From assembly GCA_945831575.1 (NCBI GenBank), contig CAMACX010000021.1:1-50250 (forward strand): a stretch of 50,250 bases of DNA, given 5' to 3'. Position numbers and translations under genes: made by a program. Position 1 is the first letter of the stretch; the number at the start of each line of letters is the position of its first letter. This DNA is from an uncultured Mediterranea sp. (GTDB lineage Bacteria; Bacteroidota; Bacteroidia; Bacteroidales; Bacteroidaceae). Shown here one piece after another: positions 8,162-16,040 of the stretch. The notes beneath the pieces are model-generated. The model saw only the letters and a program-made list of their open reading frames with translations, did not search any database and was not told the origin of the DNA.

Positions 8162-9427
8162 ATGAAAGTAAGAAATCGAATCGCCATCCACACCATGCAA
8201 CACTTGCTGCTGTTGCTGTGCTGCATGCTATGCCTCTGCGGTCACGTTGCGGCCAAGGAGTTTGTGGTCGTGATTGACGCAGGCCATGGTGGCCATGACC
8301 CGGGAGCCATCGGCAAGATTTCCAAAGAGAAGAACATCAACCTGAAGGTAGCCCTCAAGCTGGGCAATCTGATCAAGCAGAACTGTAAGGACGTCAGGGT
8401 AGTCTATACCCGTTCGAGAGACATATTCATCCCTCTCGACCGACGGGCCAAGATAGCCAACGATGCCAAGGCTGACCTCTTCATCTCCATTCACACCAAT
8501 GCCTTGGCCAAAAACCGCACCGCCCAAGGTCCCTCCACCTGGACGCTGGGTCTGGCCAAATCGGATGACAATCTGGAGGTGGCCAAGCGCGAGAACGCCG
8601 TCATCCTCTATGAGAATGATTACGAGACACGCTATTCTGGATTTAACCCCAACTCAGCTGAGTCATACATTATCTTTGAGTTCATGCAGGATAAATACAT
8701 GTCGCAGAGCGTTCACCTGGCCTCGCTCGTACAGCAGCAGTTCAAGAACAGATGCAAAAGGGTGGACCGAGGCGTACATCAGGCTGGATTCCTGGTGCTC
8801 AAGGCCAGCGCTATGCCGAGCATTCTCGTGGAACTGGGCTTCATCTCTACCCCCGCCGAGGAGAGATACCTCAATAGTGACGCCGGGACAAGCAACCTCG
8901 CAGAAGGCATCTATCACGCATTCATGACCTATAAACGCGAACAGGAAGCACGCCACAATGGAGGGAGCAGCCCTACTCCTCAGCCTGGGAAGGGAGAGAC
9001 ACCCTCAGCACGAAGAGAGACTACCCCCGTGCAAAGGGAGATGCCTCCTGCGCAAGAACAGACAGCATCAGGCCGTGTAGAAGGCACTCCACTGCCCAAG
9101 CCCGAGAGCAACAAGCCAAAGGCTACCAAACCGGCTGAACAAGAGGTAGAGGAGCTGACCTTCAAGGTGCAGATCCTCACCTCAGCCACCAAGATCGCCA
9201 CAACCGACAAACGCTTCAAGGGGGTGAGCCGGGTAGAAGTCTTCAAGGAGGGCAAAATCTACAAATATACCGCAGGCACAACGGCCAACTACGACGAAGC
9301 CCTACGCACCAAACGGGCGCTGGAGAAACGCTTCAAAGGGGCTTTTGTCATCGCCTTCAAGAATGGTAAAAAGACCGATGTGCAGAAAGCCATCCAAACC
9401 TATCGAGCAAAGAAACAGAAACGATAA
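8162..9427 (+). CDS. N-acetylmuramoyl-L-alanine amidase (Amidase_3) with SPOR-like C-terminus
   Basis: A 421-residue exported zinc amidase that cleaves the bond between N-acetylmuramic acid and the peptide stem, normally in daughter-cell separation. It has a signal peptide (about residues 1-31, ending near HVAA). The AmiC-type catalytic domain spans about 34-260 with VIDAGHGGHDPGA, FISIHTNA and ILVELGFIS holding the zinc ligands and catalytic Glu. A Pro/Thr/Glu-rich low-complexity linker covers about 265-330. The last 90 residues (FKVQILTSATKI... to the end) look like a divergent SPOR peptidoglycan-binding domain. This architecture, rather than the AMIN-Amidase_3 order of E. coli AmiC, is common in Bacteroidota. 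It is followed after 45 bp by the MCE-domain gene, so the two probably form an operon. Confidence 0.93.
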   Translation: MKVRNRIAIHTMQHLLLLLCCMLCLCGHVAAKEFVVVIDAGHGGHDPGAIGKISKEKNINLKVALKLGNLIKQNCKDVRVVYTRSRDIFIPLDRRAKIANDAKADLFISIHTNALAKNRTAQGPSTWTLGLAKSDDNLEVAKRENAVILYENDYETRYSGFNPNSAESYIIFEFMQDKYMSQSVHLASLVQQQFKNRCKRVDRGVHQAGFLVLKASAMPSILVELGFISTPAEERYLNSDAGTSNLAEGIYHAFMTYKREQEARHNGGSSPTPQPGKGETPSARRETTPVQREMPPAQEQTASGRVEGTPLPKPESNKPKATKPAEQEVEELTFKVQILTSATKIATTDKRFKGVSRVEVFKEGKIYKYTAGTTANYDEALRTKRALEKRFKGAFVIAFKNGKKTDVQKAIQTYRAKKQKR

Positions 9428-9472
9428 CCAGACATACATATTTATATTGACTTACATTATTTATATATCGAC

Positions 9473-10366
9473 ATGAAATTACTATCCAAAGAAGTTAGAA
9501 TCGGCATAGCTGGCGTGGCAGCCCTGTGCATCCTGGTATATGGAATCAACTACCTGAAAGGTATTCACCTATTCAAGCCAACCAGCTATTTCTACGTCAA
9601 GTTCAATAATGTCAACGGACTCACCAAATCGACTCCCGTCTTTGCTGATGGTTACAGTGTAGGTATCGTACGCGACCTGATATACGACTACACCACCCCG
9701 GGACGAGTCGTGGCAGAAATCGACGTCAATCCCGAACTGCGTATCCCTGCGGGCAGCACTGCCGAACTGACCACCGACATGCTAGGGGGCATGAAGATGT
9801 CACTCCTGCTGGCTAACAACCCGCGCCAGCGTTGCGAAGTGGGCGACACGCTGCAAGGTACACTCAACACCGGCATGATGGGACAAGTAGGCGACATGGT
9901 ACCGCAGCTGGAGCGTATGCTCCCCAAACTGGACTCTATCCTCTGCTCCATCAACACCCTGCTGGCCGACCCTGCCCTGACTGCTACACTGCACCATGTA
10001 GAGGGACTGACGGCCAACCTCAACGCCACGAGTCAGCAGCTCAACCGCATGATGAGTCAAGAGATGCCTGCCCTGACAGGCAAACTAAATCGTATTGGCG
10101 ACAACATGGTGACCATCACGGACAACCTCAAGAGCATCGACTATGCAGCTGCCATGAGCAAGGTAGATGATACCCTGGCCAACGTCAAGCGACTCACCGA
10201 CCAGCTCAACAGCCGGGACAACACCATCGGCTTGCTGCTCAACGACCCTGCCCTCTACAACAACCTCAGTGCTACGACAGCCAATGCTGCCAGTCTGCTG
10301 CAAGACCTGCAGGCCCACCCCAAACGCTACGTCCACTTCTCCCTCTTCGGCAAAAAGGACAAATAA
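9473..10366 (+). CDS. MlaD/MCE-domain protein
   Basis: A 297-residue protein with an N-terminal membrane anchor (about residues 9-26, VRIGIAGVAALCILVYGI). An MCE domain follows at about 37-115 (YFYVKFNNVNGLTKSTPVFADGY in two halves, with the typical YSVGIVRDL beta-strand), then a long helical region to the end. MCE proteins form hexameric rings or tubes that move phospholipids between the inner and outer membrane with an MlaE/MlaF ABC permease; neither partner gene is in this window. Placement immediately after a cell-wall amidase gene suggests an envelope-maintenance operon and is the usual arrangement in Bacteroides, as I recall it. The following 440-bp gap separates it from dnaA. Confidence 0.88.
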   Translation: MKLLSKEVRIGIAGVAALCILVYGINYLKGIHLFKPTSYFYVKFNNVNGLTKSTPVFADGYSVGIVRDLIYDYTTPGRVVAEIDVNPELRIPAGSTAELTTDMLGGMKMSLLLANNPRQRCEVGDTLQGTLNTGMMGQVGDMVPQLERMLPKLDSILCSINTLLADPALTATLHHVEGLTANLNATSQQLNRMMSQEMPALTGKLNRIGDNMVTITDNLKSIDYAAAMSKVDDTLANVKRLTDQLNSRDNTIGLLLNDPALYNNLSATTANAASLLQDLQAHPKRYVHFSLFGKKDK

Positions 10367-10486
10367 TGTGCTCCCCCACCTGAGTGGTGCCAGATGCCCA
10401 AATAGCTGTTTAAGTTAAATTATTCCTGTATTGAAAGCAAAGGTTAAAAGCACCTTTACAGGACTTATTTAAAAACAGTCTAAATA

Positions 10487-10591
10487 ATGGAGAAACCAAA
10501 GAAAACCCGTTTATTCCCCGAAATAGCGCTAATAAAGGAGATTAGGAACAGGATAAACCATGGTCCGGGAGTGAGCAACCACATCACATAA
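10487..10591 (+). CDS. Possible small ORF (34 aa), unproven
   Basis: An ATG-initiated frame encoding a basic 34-residue peptide beginning MEKPKKTRLFPEIALIKE. It lies in the gap between the MCE gene and dnaA. It has no recognised family, no ribosome-binding site (uninformative in this phylum) and no promoter box directly before it. It may be a chance frame; it is listed because the gap is otherwise unusually long. Confidence 0.2.
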   Translation: MEKPKKTRLFPEIALIKEIRNRINHGPGVSNHIT

Positions 10592-10630
10592 CGCAGACAC
10601 GACTCTAGACATCAAGCAATTACAATAATC

Positions 10631-10668
10631 CAAATCCCTTTCTGAGTAAGCCCCCAGGAAGGGATTTG
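10631..10668 (+). terminator. Hairpin between the MCE gene and dnaA
   Basis: CAAATCCCTTTCTG (10631-10644) pairs with CAGGAAGGGATTTG (10655-10668). This gives 14 consecutive RNA pairs including one G-U, with a 10-nt loop. No T-run follows, so it may be a Rho-assisted terminator, an RNA-stability element or a leader structure rather than an intrinsic terminator. Confidence 0.5.
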
Positions 10669-10725
10669 CAATATACTGAAAAATAAGACGTTATTCTTCC
10701 GTTCAAAAAAGCAAGAAAAATTGCA

Positions 10726-10757
10726 TTTGTTTATTTCGAATAAGATTCTCAATTTTG
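10726..10757 (+). promoter_or_regulatory. Predicted dnaA promoter
   Basis: TTTG (10726-10729), 20-bp spacer, then CAATTTTG (10750-10757), one mismatch from TAnnTTTG. Spacing is ideal. The dnaA start codon is 49 bp downstream. Confidence 0.6.
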
Positions 10758-10806
10758 CAAGCGTAGAAGTTTCGCTTAATCAATAAAAAGAAGAGTAAAA
10801 GCTGTT

Positions 10807-12201
10807 ATGAGTGAATTGAATCATGTCGAGTTGTGGAACCGCTGTCTTGATATTATTCGAGATAATGTTTCAGAGCAGGCATACAAGACCTGGTTTCTCC
10901 CCATTGTCCCTCTGGAGTTCACGGACAAGACACTGCTGGTCCGCGTACCGACGCAGTTCTTCTATGAATTCCTGGAGGACAAATACATTGACCTGCTCCG
11001 CAAGGCCTTATATAAGGTATTTGGCGAGGGCACGCAATTGATGTATGACGTGGTCGTGAACAAGAGTTCGCGACCCGAGCAAACTGTGCAGATGGAGTCG
11101 TCGAAGCGCTCTATCTTGCCCATCAAGCAGGTGGAGACAGCCAAGATATCGGTAGCACCGCTCCCTGACCTGGACCCACACCTGAATCCAAACTATAATT
11201 TTGATACCTTTATCGAGGGTGTCAGCAACAAGCTGTCGCGTAGCGTAGCCGAAGCGGTGGCACAAAATCCGGCCAAGACCATCTTCAACCCCCTCTTCCT
11301 CTACGGAGCATCGGGTGTCGGCAAGACACACCTGGCCAATGCCATCGGTACGCGTATCAAGGAACTCTATCCTGAGAAACGTGTGCTCTACGTATCGGCA
11401 CACCTCTTCCAAGTGCAATACACAGACTCCGTGCGCAACAATACGACCAACGATTTCATCAATTTCTACCAGCACATCGATGTGCTCATCATTGATGACA
11501 TCCAGGAGTTTGCAGGACTGACCAAGACGCAGAACACCTTCTTCCACATCTTCAACCAACTGCACCAGAATGGCAAGCAGCTGATACTGACCAGCGACCG
11601 CGCACCGGTGTTGCTACAAGGTATGGAGGAGCGACTCATCACCCGATTCAAGTGGGGCATGGTGGCCGAGCTGGAAAAACCGACCATCGAACTGAGACGC
11701 AACATCCTGATGAACAAGATTCACCGCGACGGTCTTGTGATTCCCATGGAGGTGGTGGACTTTATCGCAGAGAATGTCAACGAGAGTGTACGCGACCTGG
11801 AAGGTATCGTTGTATCGCTGCTGGCACATGCCAATGTCTATAACCGCGACATTGACTTGGATCTGGCCAAGCGTATCATCAGCAAAGTGGTACACTGCGA
11901 GAACAAGCCGGTGAGCATCGACGAGATCATTGCGGTGATATGCAACCACTTCGGAGTATCAACGCAAGACCTGTACTCGAAGACGCGCAAGAGTGAGGTG
12001 GTGCAAGCTCGTCAGGTGGCTATGTATCTGGCCAAACAGATGACCGAACTCTCGGCTGCCAAGATTGGGACCTTGATTGGAAACAAAGACCACGCCACGG
12101 TCTTGCACGCCTGCAAAACAGTGAAGGCCCAGCTCGAGGTGAACAAGGCCTTCCAACAGGAGATGAGGGAAATCAGGCAGGAGTTCAAGAGACAAGCTTG
12201 A
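10807..12201 (+). CDS. dnaA: Chromosomal replication initiator protein DnaA
   Basis: The 464-residue replication initiator, normal length for the family. Domain I (about 1-90) contains the helicase-loading fold ([21 protein letters not shown]). A short linker follows. The AAA+ domain III has Walker [10 protein letters not shown] starting at residue 167, Walker [11 protein letters not shown] near 226-235 and a sensor motif LTSDRAP. Domain IV (about residue 355 onward) carries the DnaA-box-recognition signature ending [15 protein letters not shown]. It binds ATP and DnaA boxes and melts the origin. No cluster of DnaA boxes is visible around it and dnaN is not adjacent, as is usual in Bacteroidales where dnaA is not beside gyrB/recF. 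It converges with the nitroreductase gene. Confidence 0.98.
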   Translation: MSELNHVELWNRCLDIIRDNVSEQAYKTWFLPIVPLEFTDKTLLVRVPTQFFYEFLEDKYIDLLRKALYKVFGEGTQLMYDVVVNKSSRPEQTVQMESSKRSILPIKQVETAKISVAPLPDLDPHLNPNYNFDTFIEGVSNKLSRSVAEAVAQNPAKTIFNPLFLYGASGVGKTHLANAIGTRIKELYPEKRVLYVSAHLFQVQYTDSVRNNTTNDFINFYQHIDVLIIDDIQEFAGLTKTQNTFFHIFNQLHQNGKQLILTSDRAPVLLQGMEERLITRFKWGMVAELEKPTIELRRNILMNKIHRDGLVIPMEVVDFIAENVNESVRDLEGIVVSLLAHANVYNRDIDLDLAKRIISKVVHCENKPVSIDEIIAVICNHFGVSTQDLYSKTRKSEVVQARQVAMYLAKQMTELSAAKIGTLIGNKDHATVLHACKTVKAQLEVNKAFQQEMREIRQEFKRQA

Positions 12202-12205
12202 GTCC

Positions 12206-12277
12206 TGCCCGTGGGGCATCAAAAGCCTACCCCGTGGAGCACCCGAAGCCCTACCCCATGAGGCATCAGAAGCCCTG
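12206..12277. repeat. 24-bp degenerate tandem repeat, 3 copies, spanning the nitroreductase stop codon
   Basis: Copies at 12206-12229, 12230-12253 and 12254-12277 share a core of the form CCCCrTGrrGCAyC followed by rAAGCCCTA. The third copy contains the last codons and stop of the minus-strand nitroreductase gene, so the array is a repeated duplication of that gene's 3' end into the gap to dnaA. Confidence 0.75.
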
Positions 12278-13000
12278 CTGCTTCATGGCCTGCCACAGCT
12301 TCTCTGACATGGCTTCGGCAGCCTCGCGCGTGTACCTTATATCAGTAAACACCTGCGCCAGCGTCTCCTTACCGTTGTCGGCAACAAATTTGCGGTTTTC
12401 TGCGAGTCCCTCCTTGTAAGCATACAGGCGGTCGATATCAGCAGGCGTATAGTCACGGTAATACTCATCGTGTACAATACCCTCGACAGGCAGGCGGTCA
12501 GTCTGCTCTGGAGCTTCATCGGGCCAACCCACGGTAATCGTGGTCAACGGGAAGACCAGCTCGGGCAAGCGGAGCGCTTCGATAATCTGCTCGGGATTGT
12601 AGGTGGTCGTACCGAGGTAACAGATACCTAGCCCTTGCTCCTCAGCGGCTACACAGAAGGTTTGTGCTGCCAGCAGCGTATCGACAGCACCGGTAACAAA
12701 CCACTCCAAGTTATCGTACCCCGGGTCGGCCTTACGTAGCTTGCACCACGTGCTGAAACGACGCAGGTCAATACAGAAAGTCAGCACCAAAGGTGCTTCA
12801 GTCACCATCGGCTGATGAAAGTGTGCAGGTGACAGACGCTCCTTGCCCTCCGCACTGCGGGTCACAATGACACTGTAGGTCTGCATATTGCCACAAGTAG
12901 AGGCACGAAAAGCGGCCTCAAACAATTTGTTCAGCAGATCAGGAGCAACCTCCCGCTGCTGATACTTACGAATAGTTCTACGATTGAATAAGCTGTCCAT
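12266..13000 (-). CDS. Nitroreductase family protein
   Basis: A 244-residue FMN-dependent oxidoreductase of the NfsA/FRP-like nitroreductase superfamily. The N-terminal phosphate-binding block is FNRRTIRKYQQREV (residues 5-18), followed by FRASTCGNMQTYSV, the typical FMN-contact segment. A central AAEEQGLGICYLGT motif at about 122-135 matches the family's second FMN-binding region, and VGWPDEAP follows. It would use NAD(P)H to reduce nitroaromatic, quinone or flavin substrates in the cytoplasm; the natural substrate is unknown. A TATATTTG -7 box sits just upstream. The 3' end is embedded in a tandem repeat (three 24-bp copies), which is unusual for a core gene. It converges with dnaA. Confidence 0.9.
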   Translation of the reverse strand: MDSLFNRRTIRKYQQREVAPDLLNKLFEAAFRASTCGNMQTYSVIVTRSAEGKERLSPAHFHQPMVTEAPLVLTFCIDLRRFSTWCKLRKADPGYDNLEWFVTGAVDTLLAAQTFCVAAEEQGLGICYLGTTTYNPEQIIEALRLPELVFPLTTITVGWPDEAPEQTDRLPVEGIVHDEYYRDYTPADIDRLYAYKEGLAENRKFVADNGKETLAQVFTDIRYTREAAEAMSEKLWQAMKQQGF

Positions 13001-13020
13001 AGTTCACAATTATTTGGCGG

Positions 13021-13028
13021 CAAATATA
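13021..13028 (-). promoter_or_regulatory. -7 box of the nitroreductase gene
   Basis: Reads TATATTTG on the minus strand, a TAnnTTTG match 20 bp before the start codon. No TTTG at -33. Confidence 0.5.
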
Positions 13029-13241
13029 CGAAAAGAATCGTTCACTATCTTATAAAAGAGCATAAATAATCAGCACTGTCATCCAGGTAATCTCCACAAA
13101 TTAAGCAGCGACTATCCATGCAGAATTTCCGTTTTGGAAAACTTCCTCTCCACCGAAATTATTTATTCATCTGATTATCAAACAGGAATGTTTTCATTTT
13201 GGAAAACTTTTCATTTTCAAAGAAACTTTTTCTTATTTTAT

Positions 13242-13272
13242 TTTGCTATATCGGAAATCCTAATTAGCTTTG
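13242..13272 (+). promoter_or_regulatory. Bacteroidota-type promoter of the class II ribonucleotide reductase gene
   Basis: TTTG (13242-13245), 19 bp, TAGCTTTG (13265-13272): a complete consensus match. The leader to the chosen GTG start is about 70 nt. Confidence 0.75.
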
Positions 13273-13348
13273 CGCCGCTTTTTAGGATCAAGCCTATACT
13301 TCTACAAATTAATATGGTTTGATAAACAATCTAATTGAATCTATATTC

Positions 13349-15886
13349 GTGGAACAGAAGACTTACACTTACGACGAAGCCTATAATGCATCCCTGCGAT
13401 ACTTTACGGGCGACGAACTGGCTGCAAGAGTTTGGGTAAACAAGTATGCAGTCAAAGACTCTTTCGGGAACATCTACGAGCAGTCTCCCGAAGACATGCA
13501 CTGGCGTATCGCCAATGAGGTGGCTCGCATTGAGGCCAAATACCCCAATCCGCTGAGCGCTGAAGAGCTGTTCGGCTTATTTGACCACTTCAGATACATC
13601 GTGCCGCAAGGAAGCCCCATGACGGGTATCGGCAATAACTTTCAGGTGGCCTCCCTCTCCAACTGCTTCGTGATTGGTGTGGATGGACACGCCGACTCCT
13701 ACGGCGCCATCTTCAAGGTGGACGAGGAGCAAGTGCAGCTGATGAAGCGACGGGGCGGTGTAGGTCATGACCTCTCCCACATCCGTCCTAAGGGCTCGCC
13801 GGTGAAGAACTCGGCACTGACCTCCACGGGACTTGTCCCCTTCATGGAGCGCTACTCCAACTCCACCCGTGAGGTAGCCCAGGACGGACGTCGCGGTGCG
13901 CTGATGCTCAGTGTTTCCATCAAGCATCCCGACTCGGAATCATTCATCGATGCCAAAATGACGGAAGGCAAGGTGACCGGTGCCAACGTCTCCGTCAAGC
14001 TCACTGACGACTTCATGCAGGCTGCCATCGACAGCAAGCCCTTCATGCAGCAATACCCCATCGACTCAGACAACCCCATCGTGACCAAGGAGATTGATGC
14101 CTCGGCACTCTGGAAGAAGATTGTACACAACGCCTGGAAATCGGCGGAGCCGGGTGTACTGTTCTGGGACACCATCCTGCGTGAGTCAGTGCCCGACTGC
14201 TACGCCGACCTCGGCTACCGCACGGTATCAACCAATCCCTGCGGGGAAATACCGCTCTGTCCCTACGACTCTTGCCGCCTGCTGGCCATCAACCTCTATT
14301 CGTACGTGGTCAACCCCTTCACTCCGGAAGCCTACTTTGACTTTGAACTCTTCAAGAAACATGTTGCCCTGGCCCAGCGCATCATGGATGACATCATTGA
14401 CCTGGAGCTGGAGAAGATCGAACGCATCATGGAGAAGATTGACTCAGACCCGGAGAGCGACGAGGTGAAAGAGACAGAACGCGACCTCTGGAGGAAAATC
14501 TACAAGAAGAGCGGACAGGGCCGACGCACGGGTGTGGGCATTACTGCCGAAGGCGACATGCTGGCCGCCCTCAACCTGCGCTACGGCACGGAAGAGGCGA
14601 CCAAGTTCTCCGAGGAGGTGCATAAGACGATTGCATTGACAGCCTACCGCTCATCGGTCAACATGGCCAAGGAGCGTGGTGCCTTCGAAGTGTATGATAC
14701 GGAGCGGGAGAAGAACAACCCCTTCATCAATCGTCTGCGCGAGGCTGACCCCGAGCTCTATGAAGAGATGAAGCAGTATGGCCGCCGTAACATCGCTTGC
14801 CTGACCATCGCACCGACCGGAACCACCAGCCTGATGACCCAGACCACCTCGGGTATCGAACCGGTCTTCCTCCCTGTCTATAAGCGCCGCCGCAAGGTGA
14901 ACCCCAACGACACCAATGTGCATGTGGATTACATTGACGAGACCGGCGATGCCTTTGAGGAATATATTGTCTTCCATCCCAAGTTTGTGACCTGGATGGA
15001 GGCCAACGGCTACGACCCTGCCAAGAAATATACCCAGGATGACATCGACCGCCTCGTGGCCAAGTCTCCTTATTATAAAGCCACTTCCAACGACGTGGAC
15101 TGGCTGATGAAGGTCAAGATGCAGGGCCGCATCCAGAAGTGGGTGGACCACTCCATCAGCGTGACCATCAACCTGCCCAGCGATGTGGATGAGGAGCTTG
15201 TCAACCGACTTTATGTAGAGGCCTGGCGCTCGGGCTGCAAGGGATGTACCGTCTATCGTGACGGTTCCCGCTCGGGTGTGCTGATCTCCACCAAGAACGA
15301 CAAGAAGGAGGATTTGCCTCCCTGCAAACCGCCTACGGTGGTAGAGACACGTCCCCGCATTCTGGATGCCGACGTCGTACGCTTCCAGAACAACAAGGAG
15401 AAGTGGGTAGCCTTTGTCGGCCTGCTCGATGGTCATCCCTACGAGATATTCACCGGTGTACTGGATGATGATGAAGGCATCGTGCTGCCCAAGAATGTCA
15501 CCACGGGCCACATCATCAAGAATGTGGATGAGAACGGCAACAAGCGCTATGACTTCCAGTTCGAGAACAAGCGAGGCTACAAGGTAACCATCGAAGGACT
15601 CTCGGAGAAGTTTAACAAGGTGTACTGGAACTATGCCAAGTTAATCTCGGGTGTACTACGCTACCGTATGCCCATTGAGCAGGTATTGAAGCTGGTCAGC
15701 TCCCTGCAGCTCGACAGCGAGAGTATCAACACCTGGAAGAACGGAGTGGAGCGTGCATTGAAGAAATACGTGACTGACGGAACGGTAGCCAAAGGCAAGA
15801 AATGCCCCAACTGCGGCAACGAGACCCTGGTCTATCAGGAGGGTTGCCTGATCTGCACTACCTGTGGAGCCTCACGCTGCGGATAA
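13349..15886 (+). CDS. nrdJ: Adenosylcobalamin-dependent (class II) ribonucleoside-diphosphate reductase
   Basis: Reduces ribonucleotides to deoxyribonucleotides using an adenosylcobalamin-generated radical, without oxygen. About 845 residues. Visible signatures: SNCFVIGVDGHADSYGAI and RRGGVGHDLSHIRPKG in the barrel, NPCGEIPLCPYDSCRLLAINL with the active-site Cys, IAPTGTTSLMTQTTSGIEP, and a TSCPD-type domain around residues 660-770. The end carries a zinc ribbon (KCPNCGNE...CLICTTCGASRCG) typical of class II enzymes. I chose GTG 13349 because it gives the family-like start (V/M)EQKTYTYDEA. The frame extends to a TTG at 13319, and the nearby ATG at 13314 is out of frame. No B12 riboswitch was seen upstream, so cobalamin control is not evident. 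Confidence 0.93.
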   Translation: MEQKTYTYDEAYNASLRYFTGDELAARVWVNKYAVKDSFGNIYEQSPEDMHWRIANEVARIEAKYPNPLSAEELFGLFDHFRYIVPQGSPMTGIGNNFQVASLSNCFVIGVDGHADSYGAIFKVDEEQVQLMKRRGGVGHDLSHIRPKGSPVKNSALTSTGLVPFMERYSNSTREVAQDGRRGALMLSVSIKHPDSESFIDAKMTEGKVTGANVSVKLTDDFMQAAIDSKPFMQQYPIDSDNPIVTKEIDASALWKKIVHNAWKSAEPGVLFWDTILRESVPDCYADLGYRTVSTNPCGEIPLCPYDSCRLLAINLYSYVVNPFTPEAYFDFELFKKHVALAQRIMDDIIDLELEKIERIMEKIDSDPESDEVKETERDLWRKIYKKSGQGRRTGVGITAEGDMLAALNLRYGTEEATKFSEEVHKTIALTAYRSSVNMAKERGAFEVYDTEREKNNPFINRLREADPELYEEMKQYGRRNIACLTIAPTGTTSLMTQTTSGIEPVFLPVYKRRRKVNPNDTNVHVDYIDETGDAFEEYIVFHPKFVTWMEANGYDPAKKYTQDDIDRLVAKSPYYKATSNDVDWLMKVKMQGRIQKWVDHSISVTINLPSDVDEELVNRLYVEAWRSGCKGCTVYRDGSRSGVLISTKNDKKEDLPPCKPPTVVETRPRILDADVVRFQNNKEKWVAFVGLLDGHPYEIFTGVLDDDEGIVLPKNVTTGHIIKNVDENGNKRYDFQFENKRGYKVTIEGLSEKFNKVYWNYAKLISGVLRYRMPIEQVLKLVSSLQLDSESINTWKNGVERALKKYVTDGTVAKGKKCPNCGNETLVYQEGCLICTTCGASRCG

Positions 15887-15954
15887 TCAAGTAAGGCTAC
15901 AAGGACACGGTAAAACATAACAAACGTTTGCAGACGAATTTTAGTATATAGATG

Positions 15955-16018
15955 AGCTATAGTTACTTGAATCTGACAAGAAATGCCTAAACTTGCATGG
16001 TGAAAAGTAACTATAGCT
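15955..16018. repeat. Inverted repeat with 36-bp loop upstream of malQ
   Basis: AGCTATAGTTACTT (15955-15968) is perfectly inverted at 16005-16018, and two more flanking bases extend this to 15 of 16. The loop is 36 bp. A CAAACGTTTG palindrome lies just before it (15921-15930). It sits 22 bp before the GH77 start, so a regulator operator or leader hairpin is possible. Confidence 0.7.
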
Positions 16019-16040
16019 TAATTTTAATAATCTAATATAC

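Larger units (their letters stand above)
10367..10806 (+). other. 440-bp gap before dnaA: tiny ORF, hairpin and promoter
   Basis: The gap contains a possible 34-codon ORF (10487-10591), a strong RNA hairpin (10631-10668) and the predicted dnaA promoter (10726-10757). I searched by eye for DnaA boxes (TTATNCACA, either strand) and found none, so there is no sign that the replication origin lies here. Confidence 0.5.
13001..13348 (+). other. Divergent 5' region between the nitroreductase and ribonucleotide reductase genes
   Basis: This spacer of about 320-350 bp holds the nitroreductase -7 box, the class II reductase promoter, and two copies of TTTTGGAAAACTT (13132-13144 and 13197-13209, about 65 bp apart). 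I saw no cobalamin-riboswitch core and no NrdR-box pair. Confidence 0.5.

Noticed and set aside
10367..10806. Replication origin upstream of dnaA
   Set aside because: No DnaA boxes matching TTATNCACA on either strand and no AT-rich 13-mer array.
13001..13348. Possible cobalamin riboswitch for the B12-dependent reductase
   Set aside because: No B12-box-like core or surrounding pairing could be found; the spacer has only promoter boxes and a duplicated 13-mer.
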